Assembly: GCF_000224145.3 (NCBI RefSeq)
Contig: NC_020168.2
Span: 4,251,480 to 4,315,479 of the forward strand
Source: Ciona intestinalis
Lineage: Eukaryota; Chordata; Ascidiacea; Phlebobranchia; Cionidae
DNA length: 64,000 bases
Direction of reading: 5' to 3'
Both the position numbers and the translations under genes were made by a program. Below, in pieces: positions 56,101 through 64,000 of this stretch. Under the pieces are notes generated by a model. The model was given only the letters and a program-made list of their open reading frames with translations, made no database searches and had not been told where the DNA came from. The number at the start of each line of letters is the position of its first letter. Within the stretch, counting starts at the first letter, position 1.

Positions 56101-59100
56101 AACAAGAGTGTAACATGATTTTCTCCCCACTCTAAACGAAACTAGTGCCATTATGACATCCTGGTCTTTATGACATCACAATTCACATCCACAAGGATAT
56201 GACACACTCACCCACTCAAACATAAATACTTGCAAACAGATTTTTATGCAAGTGGTCTAAAGACAAAACACCACTCTTTAAAACTAACTTAGTTAAAACT
56301 ATGACTTTTGCCTATCAATACATTCTAGAGTCTTTAATTTTATTATGTCACTCTACCAATATATTTTATCAATATAAGTATTATTTTTCTGTGTGGGGGT
56401 ATGTGGGTACATCACTTTTGTGTAAATGTTTAGTAAGTGAGGATTAAGTAATACAGCATATAATGTTTCTTATACTTTCTGTATCAATAAGCATCCAACA
56501 CGAACAGTGTGGGTTGAACTATTGTGTGTAGTGTAGTAGGAAACATAGCATTGTTGTTATAGGATATCCAACAACATAACTACATACAGTATTTACATTA
56601 CACTACAGCATGAGAGTATTGCATGTTTGTGTAGCCACGCTAGCACACAAGGTAAACTCAATTACTCTGCAAGGCAAATTAAGTGTAACATGGGGCAAAT
56701 TAAAGACCCAATACCTATATGTGGCTGCAGAATCACTAACTGATGTGATATGCACGCATATCATGTGTCAGTGTGCTAAAGATCGGATGGTATACTGTTT
56801 GTTATCTATCCCATGCGTGTTAGGGTCATATCACTCACTTTCTGGTACACTGTTTGTTATTTATCTTGTGCATCAGTATGCATAAGTTTCTCATGTTTCA
56901 AACCAGAGTGTTATTATAATTTTTTTTAGCTAGATATAAATGTTTGATATACAGATAAAACATTGTAAGCAGAATGCAATATTAATAAATGGTACTTTAA
57001 AACAACAATTGATGAGGTGTTCGTTTTATAATGAACATTCCGTTTAAATGACTTCATGCAGATGTAAAATGAGACATGCAAACATTTAGAAATACAAAAT
57101 GTTGTATGCTATATAACTCCTAACTAAGAAAAAATCTTTGCAGGCAAATGCCACAAAAATATAGCAAATGCTGTTGAGCTAGGTGTTAATACTGTATCAA
57201 TACACTACCACTTTCTTATGGCATAACCCATTTTCAATGCCCAATTTCAAAAATACATTTTTCCTTTTTACTGTATTATTAAAAAAGGCATACCAAGTTA
57301 TGCTGTTCCTTTATTATTTTAAAGTTTTAGATAAGATAACTACAGAAAATTCAGCAATATTCTGGCTGTAAGTTGGCAAGATAAAATTCTCCAAGATTAA
57401 CAGTTTTTTCGTAAGTTTCCAATTACAACATGGACACAGTGAGCACACTTTAATTAATTCACAAGTGTATATATATACACTAAATTACAGCAGCAGTCAT
57501 GCAGTGTTACCATCATCATGCACTTGGAATTAACCTTGTTGCAATCTTACTCTAAAAACTAACATCAAGACGCAGCATACAAATTTGTGCATCAGTTAGT
57601 ATTATAGTAGCAATATCAACATGCTTTCAAAACTATAATGGTTAGGAACCTAAACCTTGTATATAATATACAGTAGGGTGGGGGTAGATGGGACACGTTT
57701 TAACTCTATTTTCTCATCCCATTTAGTAGTAAACAAAGAACATTCAAAGAAATATAAAACTAAGTCCTCATGACTCCCATAGACTGTTGTTAATTGTTTA
57801 AAACACGATCAGGATATCTGGATGTTATGTGCTAAAGGTGTGCCACCTTCCCTCACCCTCTTATATATATATATCATATGTATTAACATTGTACATTTAT
57901 TGTAGAGTTCAGAGTCCAAAATTTGTTTGTTCACATATTGTGATTTCACTGATTTGTGATAATGGACTTCTTTCAGATTGAAAAAAATCAATTTTACTTT
58001 GTAAGGGTGAAAGGCCTCTAGCGTGTATCTGTATCCCAGGGCATCTGGTATGTAGGCCAGAGTTAGTTCGTTACCCCTTATGATAGGTGTCTTATTCCTA
58101 TGTTAGGAGTCGTTAAATGTTTTTTTTTAATAAATGGAGAATAGAGGTGCTTTTATATACACTCCACCTAAAAAAACAGGCATTTTATAAGTAAAAAAAT
58201 TGTACACATTTAGTGTTATGCAACTAAGTGCAAAAATGCGGCATTTTTTTAAAGGATATTTTTTTTTTAATTAAATATCAAATTGACACCAACCTTGGTT
58301 CTTCACCATCAGTGTTGTTCTTCTTCCTTTTGAAAGAAATTAAAACATGCAGTATGGTGGGTGGCATTAAAACATTTAGTGAGGTTCAAATACAACACAT
58401 AATGATGCTTCATAACAATTAATCTACTGATATACACCGGGAAGAATAAGTTTCATCATTCAGAGTCACTTATTAAATAGGTCGCAAATTTATACAAATT
58501 TAAGCAAATCAGTAAAATTGACCATGGGCCTACAGTTTTTTGGGGGGAAATTATAAAATATTTTTAAACAAAATTTGATCTAGTAAAAATGACTATTTAG
58601 TTGTTTTTTGGTTGAAATTTTAAAATACAAAATTTATATATATATATTTATTAAAACAAATTAAATCATTTTAGTACTATTTTTATAATTTGTGATCTAG
58701 AACATTTAAAAACAACCAGTTTCATCTGTGATGCCTAAGCTTACAAATTACAAAGCCTAAATTCATGACAGATGGTTTTAAATTTGCATTTATTTTTTCA
58801 AACACAAATTGGGATACCAATATGTATATACGATAAATGGCGATGCCCATTTTATTAACATTAGGTATTGTATTGGACATTGTCAATATTTTAAACCAGA
58901 GATAACCCAAAAACCTGTAGTGTGGTTCCTATAACACACATAACTTCATAAGTGACACTGAATGATGCAATAGTTTTGGAAAAGCACAAGTTTTAAAATA
59001 AGGTGACAATGTGGTAAAATTAAATAACAAAAGAGGAAATGAAAGTAAACAAAAGTGTGGCTGAATATAATGATCAAACAAACACTTACAAGTTTCTGCG

Positions 59101-62100
59101 GCAAATTTGGTTAAATTCCTTTCTTAGGAACCTGAAAAGTTAATTATAATTAACCAGAGTTATAAATAAAGCCTTATTGAAAAGAGATTTGTCAGTAATT
59201 TCTCCTAATTCGGTCGTTCAGGTCACATATGTCCTTCCGGTGGGTAGCATTTAATATATTTGGGCCAACCAATAACTGGCAGAGTACAGGTCACATGATT
59301 TAGGGTAAAATAATAGTTTTTTGTGACTTTGTGATTCAACAAGGGTAGCTAGAAATTATAAGTTGCATCACAAAAACTTTATTGTGATGTCATAATACAT
59401 TGTATGAGACAAGTAAATATAGCTCATCAAATAGAAAACTACGTCTGACAATACAGCTATAAAGGGAAAAATCAATATTAATTTTACATTCCTAACTACT
59501 TTCAGTTTAAAAATAAAACATCTTCCAGACCCTTAAGCTACTTGTTAATACACCTCGCATTTGTATGATACCAATGGCATTATGATAGAAAATTAACAGC
59601 AAATAAATCAGACTAACCATAGAATATGCTAATGCTACACATTTTTAAACCAACATTAAAAGAAAAAATTTTAAAAAAAAAGAAAAACAGATAAAACATT
59701 TTTATCTTTTTATATTTAGGTCTTAGGACCTGGTGCTACAAAAATGTAACAGACAAAAATCAAATCCAACCAATTGTATTAGAGATATATATATATTATA
59801 AATGGCATTGTTTCTTGTTCTAATAGAACCTTCTACTGTTGACTTGATTTTCGTAGCTCCAGATCGTTACCATTACTTCATTATCAAGAATTTTTAAAGT
59901 ATATGGCACCACAACAGGGTTAGATTCGTGGGATTTATTACAAAACAAAAGATCGCTACCAATTCCTTTTCTCACCTCTCAACTTGAAGTGTGTAATGTG
60001 ACTTCAAAGTATCGATTACAAGATAAGACAAACCCCGGATCCACACCTCACGCTCGCTCTGTTGTTTAGCTGAATAAATAAGAACAAGGCTTTTAACAAC
60101 ATAGGTATTGCAAAAGGTGCAAAAAAATTATGTAGATAACAAACTGTATGAGATATATAAATCTGTTTTTAACATTGACGGGAATATTAATATTAATTCC
60201 TGCATAGTTTAAAGAGGATATAATAGTTCAGGAACAAGACACTGTTATTATAATATTTGGTATTCCGAGACGAACATATAAAAATATAGATAGGAATAAA
60301 AATAGCATTTGTAGATTGTGTTTTACCTTTCTGAAACTGTGAACCAAAAAAGAAAATAGTTAAACACGCTAAAAATGTCTGAATTGAAATTTCCCACCAC
60401 AAAATGAAGTAAGCAGCCAGGTTAAATATCAACCAACCAAGTTGGAACACCTGTCTTTTCATGAACAAATATTGGCATAGCAAACAAAATTAACTGAGTA
60501 CTAACCAGAGATTGATGAAATCCATTGGGTTAAACTTATTTTTACCCAATACACTAAGTGTTAGTTACCAAGTAAATGTTAAAAAAACATAAAATATTAA
60601 CAAATATTGATAAATGCTATATTAAATAATCTCCCCGAAAAAAATTTAAATTAAATAATTTCCTCCCAAAAAAGTTAAATTAAATAACTTCTCAACAAAA
60701 AGTGTCAATTAAAAAAAAAGGTTTTCAAACTAAAGAAAGAATGATGTACTAACCAACGATTGATAAAATCTTGAGATTAAATTCGTTTCCATACAGAATT
60801 GTAAAGCAGACCGCAGAATCCAACTTGCGAGAAACATCTGCGAGTTTGTCGAAATCTCGTGAAACTTTGCCATGCCGGATTTCTTTTATCTCACTAATAT
60901 CAACTGAACAACAAAATTTTAATTAAATTTTCGGGCAAAATATTGATATTTAAAAATTCCAAAGAAAATATAATAAAAGGCGTTTTATTATTCCATTTGT
61001 GAGGCCTTTTTACCACTATTGTACTTGTACAGACTTTAGACAGGCACAGACAAGTTATAATGGGCCATATAGTTTTCTCATTTGTTGTGATAACACATTT
61101 TTATTTAATATACATTCTCATCAAAACTTCAGAACAATAACACAAGTGAAAATAAAAACATTAATATTTTTTTAATAAAGTTTTCACATGAACTCACTTG
61201 ACCCTTCTAGCACTCCTGCACGCTGCCAAACAACTTGTCGAGTTTCCAGATTAACCTAAAAGTAATTTCTTTATAATAAAAGCAGTACTACATTGTTAAC
61301 TATTAAATCCACAACAAATATTCGTTTTTTTAAATATCATAAGCAGGCAGAAGGTGCATGAAACATAACATCAAGTTATAGTGATCGTGGTTGCCGACCA
61401 TATAAAGATAAAAAAGTTACATTCGATAATAATGTTAATTCGGTGTACATCACAGTTCACGGTTGGGGATCAGTTTTCTTTGAGTGCCTAATTCCAAACC
61501 AATCTATTCAATAAAAACACTTATACATATGATTAAAGAGTAGGTGTATATTTAAGGTCAAAATAGATTGGTTTGACATTTGGGCAAAGGATGTTTTCTT
61601 TGGCTTTGTATAGATTATCATTTATAATTTATTATGGCTTAAAGGAATAATCTCGATTATCATCGCTTTAGCTTACAAATCATTAAAATTGCATGGGTGT
61701 TAGGGGAAACAAACATTTGTGTGGAGAATAGTTCGTTATTTCCAAATCTGGACACTGATTAAATCAGCAGCATACTATGCAGCCTGCAGAGCATGGCAGG
61801 CAAACACACTTTGTTAGACTTTGTTTACACCTTTATGCACACTATAATTGGTCGTTAATTAAACAATGAACCAAATCTGTAGCAAAATAAGAATGATTTA
61901 ATAAATTTGATTGGAAATGTAAGTATTTTGCGTACTGATTTATACGCTAACAAATGTACCCACATACTAGGAAAATAGTTGGCGCACACAGGTTAGATCG
62001 CGTCAGGAACATGGGAACTGTTTTATTCTGTACGATAATCCTTTAGCTGGAGACCAGTAAAATTTTTGGTCCAAAACTCTCGCATTTTCAAAGTTAATTT

Positions 62101-62404
62101 CAGACACAATCGCAAAAAATCTCAAATATTATACAGTGATATCAATGAGGCCTAAGAACCACTTATAACCAAACTTTTCAGTGGTTACCGGCCAAAGAAT
62201 TGCCCTGCAGACTGCCATACAATCAAACATCAAACTCACTTGAAATGTTCGTTCCTCTAATTTTCCTTTTCGAACCACAATTTTTTTCATCATGTTTCCC
62301 ATGACCAGACGCCGCAAGACACCCTGCAACTCAGATTCATTTTGAAACTTTGGGTCCACGATTCCATGTACCACGGTTGGCCCATTTGGATATTGGACCG
62401 GCAT
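41131..62404 (-). CDS. PLCG: Phospholipase C-gamma (phosphoinositide phosphodiesterase)
   Basis: Cleaves PIP2 to IP3 and diacylglycerol downstream of tyrosine kinases. 33 coding exons, phases agree, 1284 residues. Right to left: 62240-62404, 61198-61255, 60754-60903, 59976-60069, 59090-59131, 55911-55995, 54622-54743, 54398-54449, 53914-54015, 52825-52943, 52378-52463, 51540-51660, 50913-50998, 50395-50477, 49923-49983, 49526-49593, 48840-48974, 48438-48601, 47859-48065, 47188-47319, 46889-47066, 46228-46406, 45795-45903, 45524-45590, 45142-45293, 44859-44958, 44420-44541, 43854-43941, 43269-43417, 42457-42571, 42132-42314, 41599-41687, 41131-41322. Domain order: PH, EF hands, X barrel, split PH, two SH2 domains (FMVRES, FLVRKC), SH3 (ALYDYRA to [10 protein letters not shown]), second half of the split PH, Y barrel, C2, coiled tail. 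Catalytic His328 (SSSHNTYL) and His373 (YHGLTL) are 45 apart, as His335/His380 in human PLCG1. The start is the ATG of MPVQYPNG. The last exon may end at ERYWKM-stop or splice on at 41147. Confidence 0.96.
41330..41430. repeat. 16-bp minisatellite beside the last PLC-gamma exon
   Basis: About six units of GGTCAAGGTTACTATG with small changes, starting within about 10 bp of the acceptor of exon 41131-41322. Confidence 0.85.
41713..41905 (+). mobile_element. MITE copy
   Basis: TAGTAGGGTGGGGGGAAGAC at the left and CTATCTTCCCCCACCCTACT at the right. In the PLC-gamma intron between exons 42132 and 41687. Confidence 0.93.
42640..43010. repeat. Tandem repeat with a unit of about 70 bp
   Basis: CATGCTTACTGTTTGGCTGT, CATGCTCGCTGTCAAGTTAC, CATGCTCACTGTCTAGCTGT and CATACTCACTGTCCAGCTAC recur about every 70-100 bp, each followed by a CACA-GGTGTATTC block. 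The unit also appears at 1-35 and 47690-47830. PLC-gamma intron. Confidence 0.75.
44160..44275 (+). repeat. SINE tail fragment
   Basis: AACTCATAAGCTGGCATAAG, ATGACTGTCGTTTTCAGGCC and a downstream ACAAGTTATAG match the tail at 1485-1598. PLC-gamma intron. Confidence 0.6.
46408..46520. repeat. Minisatellite of about 32-bp units next to a PLC-gamma exon
   Basis: Four imperfect units built on GGGGTAAATGGGTATAAAAA plus GGGGTTA. It begins directly at the acceptor of exon 46228-46406 and supplies its pyrimidine tract on the minus strand. Confidence 0.85.
46545..46825 (-). repeat. tRNA-derived SINE, near complete
   Basis: GACTGGAAAAACGACAGTCG and GTTTCATACACC (tail), ACCACTGGGTTGAAGCAATT (centre) and, on the minus strand, a head with GTAGCACAGCGGTTAATGG and a weak box B. 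PLC-gamma intron. Confidence 0.7.
47690..47830. repeat. Copy of the 70-bp-type repeat
   Basis: TAATGCTTACGGTTGAGTAA, CACATTGTGTATTCATACAC and CCTCACAGTCAAGTTTACCA resemble units at 42640-43010. It lies just beside exon 47859-48065 of PLC-gamma. Confidence 0.55.
49064..49252 (+). mobile_element. MITE copy
   Basis: TAGTAGGGTGGGGGAGGATG at the left, CCTGATCGTGTTTTAAACAA inside, CCATCTTCCCCCACTCTACT at the right. PLC-gamma intron. Confidence 0.93.
51690..51980 (-). repeat. tRNA-derived SINE, near complete
   Basis: ATGTATGGCTGACAATTC, TATTGGGTTGTAGCAATT and CTTGCTCAAGGACACGAATT are the shared body. On the minus strand the head reads CACAGTGGTTAGCTCGCCTG (box A-like). About 30 bp from the acceptor of exon 51540-51660. 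Confidence 0.72.
52030..52205 (-). repeat. Degenerate SINE copy
   Basis: GGCCACTGGATTGGAGTAAC and ACACACACCCACAATGGTAG follow the SINE body. A second, older copy next to the one at 51690. Confidence 0.55.
53336..53517 (+). mobile_element. MITE copy, left end worn
   Basis: AATTAACAACAGTTTATGGG, TTTGTTTACTACCCAATGG and TCCCATCTTCCCGCCCCCAC match the family. PLC-gamma intron. Confidence 0.8.
54955..55148 (+). mobile_element. MITE copy, well preserved
   Basis: TAGTAGGGTGGGGGAAGATG at the left and CCCATCTTCCCCCACCCTAC at the right, with AACAACGGTCTATGGGAGTC inside. PLC-gamma intron. Confidence 0.95.
55996..59089. other. Large PLC-gamma intron
   Basis: About 3.1 kb between exons 59090-59131 and 55911-55995. 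It contains one MITE (57670-57864) and a partial tandem duplication near 56790-56880 (ACTGTTTGTTAT repeated). No other feature recognised. Confidence 0.7.
57670..57864 (-). mobile_element. MITE copy
   Basis: AGTAGGGTGGGGGTAGATGG at the left, CATCCCATTTAGTAGTAAAC inside, CCACCTTCCCTCACCCT at the right. Confidence 0.92.
61335..61432 (+). repeat. SINE tail fragment
   Basis: ATAAGCAGGCAGAAGGTGC, ATGAAACATAACATCAAGTT and AAAAAGTTACATTCGATAAT match the SINE tail. PLC-gamma intron 1. Confidence 0.55.
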
Positions 62405-63791
62405 TTTGTTGAGCTATTACATGTAAAACGATATAAAAGGTCGAGAAATACTCTCAATTGCTTGTACACCTCAACACCTGCTGTACAAAACATGGTATTA
62501 AAATACCAATATACATTAAACAGTAGTTTAGATGTTAGAAACATCAAGAAACATTATTTCCAGGAATATATAACAATAAACATATCAAAAATAAAAAAAA
62601 CTTCATAATATAGGTACTTTAAAATACTATTACCTACTTCACATTGTATAATAACTTTAAATTAGGCTTAAAATATCATCACCCTACTGTCTGACTGGTT
62701 CTGTGGCGTATTTTTACATATATAATAAACTGTGTCATACTATAGCAAGACCTACAGCAAATAGGTGCGATTGCCACACTACGGTTGAGGTCTACTGGGA
62801 ATCTCACCAACAGGAAACTATTCCAATACAAACTACGTTGGAATCAACACGGAAGATAAAAACAATGCACTCTAGCGACACCCGTTGGTTAATCCTCTCC
62901 GTTAAACGTGTATACGTTTACGTACTGGGTGGGGAAAGATGGCACACCTTTTTGACTCTGTTTTCTCGTTTAATTTGGTTGTACAGAAAAAATACTAAAA
63001 GAATATGAAACCGTATCCTCACGACTCCCATATGTCGTTAATAATTGTTTAAAACATGATCGGAAAATATGAAAAAGATGTGCTAAAGATGTCCCATATT
63101 ACCCCCCACACCCATACATATAGTGCTTATTGTGTGCATCGTTTATTGTTGAGTTTTCACGTTTTACTGTTTTTATCTGTGAGGCAAAAACTGCTTAAAA
63201 TAGACTACTTCTTACTTGCTCAGTTACTCACTTGAACTCGCGCTGCTCAGTTACACATTATCTCTGGGTAGAACGAAGTCAGGACTTTACTGCACTAATG
63301 TACACTCAGCAATTATCGGTTCATTGAGACCAGTTTCGAAATTATTATACAACAGTTGTCTGGGGTCTGTTCCATTTGGTTTCACATCACCAACAAAGTA
63401 AAGTGTTTCAGTCTGTTTGCTATTATATTAAACAGTCTAAAATGCTGCATTCAGAGAAGTGCTTCAGCAAATCACAGATTCTGTAATGGTCTAATACTCA
63501 AGTTAATACCCAATACATGACAGAATTTGTTCGTACAAGTAATAAAACGATATAACATAACTACACTATTCAGTAATCCAGAACAAAAATGCAGCTTTAT
63601 TTAATACTTTATTAGTAGCATTACAGGCAGATAAAACAATGTAAATGTAAAAACTTTGCGAGTTTCAATCAAAAACGAATAAATAATGTTAATAAAATAT
63701 GAAACTGTAGCGTTAAATACAAGCGGTATACCTGGTTTTGCATAACGACATAAGCTAGGTATACTGTGACAGTAACATTCATATTTATTCC
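62405..63791. other. 5' region of PLC-gamma
   Basis: Upstream of the PLC-gamma start codon. It includes a MITE at 62925-63118, and probably the promoter and first untranslated exon, but I cannot place either. AATAAA on the minus strand near 63600-63613 may serve the gene to the right. Confidence 0.45.
62925..63118 (-). mobile_element. MITE copy, degenerate
   Basis: GGGTGGGGAAAGATGGCACA at the left, ACCGTATCCTCACGACTCCC inside, TCCCATATTACCCCCCACAC at the right. It lies about 500 bp upstream of the PLC-gamma start codon. Confidence 0.85.
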
Positions 63792-63937
63792 TTAGTCTTC
63801 AACATTTAACACCATTTTAACGACTTTCTCTTTTAAAAGTTTACATTTTATAAAGTTTCGCCACCATGGGAGCCCTGGTTCATTGTCTATGTTAGTAGAA
63901 GTGCAAGATGGGAGAACTGGGAGGAATATACTATAGG
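63792..63937 (-). CDS. Possible terminal exon of an unidentified gene (partial)
   Basis: On the minus strand an acceptor (TTTCTTCAG) is followed by about 48 open codons ending in a TAA, with a Trp/Lys-rich end (LPWWRNFIKCKLLKEKVV). A possible AATAAA lies immediately after the stop and others lie near 63600. I do not recognise the protein. The short length and lack of a second exon leave this weak; it could be a chance frame. Confidence 0.3.
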
Positions 63938-64000
63938 CTGAAGAAACACCCTGGGACTTAACCCTTATTTTAACCCACAATGAAAAGAGAATTGGCAGTT

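Overview
The window looks like nuclear DNA of a tunicate, most probably the sea squirt Ciona. Reasons: AT-rich compact chordate-type genes with many small introns; chordate gene families (junctophilin, an EDAR/XEDAR/TROY-type TNF receptor, phospholipase C-gamma); and two dense repeat families that resemble the MITE and tRNA-derived SINE I recall from Ciona. The species is an inference. Gene models were built by eye from splice sites and reading phase; no database was searched.

Layout: (1) 1605-4613, minus: partial TNF-receptor-superfamily gene (three cysteine-rich repeats, a membrane segment, part of the tail) that runs off the left edge. (2) 7035-8909, plus: an uninterrupted coding region for a YTHDC1-type nuclear m6A reader. 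(3) 12283-19159, plus: complete junctophilin, 12 coding exons, 913 residues. (4) 23057-34125, plus: formin with a PH domain, FH1 and FH2, 18 exons, 933 residues. (5) 34126-41130: gene-poor convergent intergenic region holding a 50-N gap flanked by two near-identical 1.3-1.5 kb blocks, probably one locus represented twice. (6) 41131-62404, minus: phospholipase C-gamma, 33 coding exons, 1284 residues, with all family domains. (7) 63792-63937, minus: a possible terminal exon of an unidentified gene.

About twenty copies or fragments of one TA-flanked MITE and about a dozen SINE pieces fill the introns and intergenic DNA, most densely at 10-28 kb. The genes are not an operon and act in different pathways: receptor signalling, mRNA m6A reading, ER-plasma-membrane coupling for calcium release, actin assembly, and PIP2 hydrolysis to IP3 and diacylglycerol. 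Junctophilin and PLC-gamma both bear on calcium release, but nothing here shows that their proximity is functional.

I found no new defence-like or otherwise wholly novel system. The most interesting items are the PH-containing formin, the overlapping contig ends with a presence/absence MITE, the intronless YTHDC1, the mosaic TNF receptor and the nested MITE.
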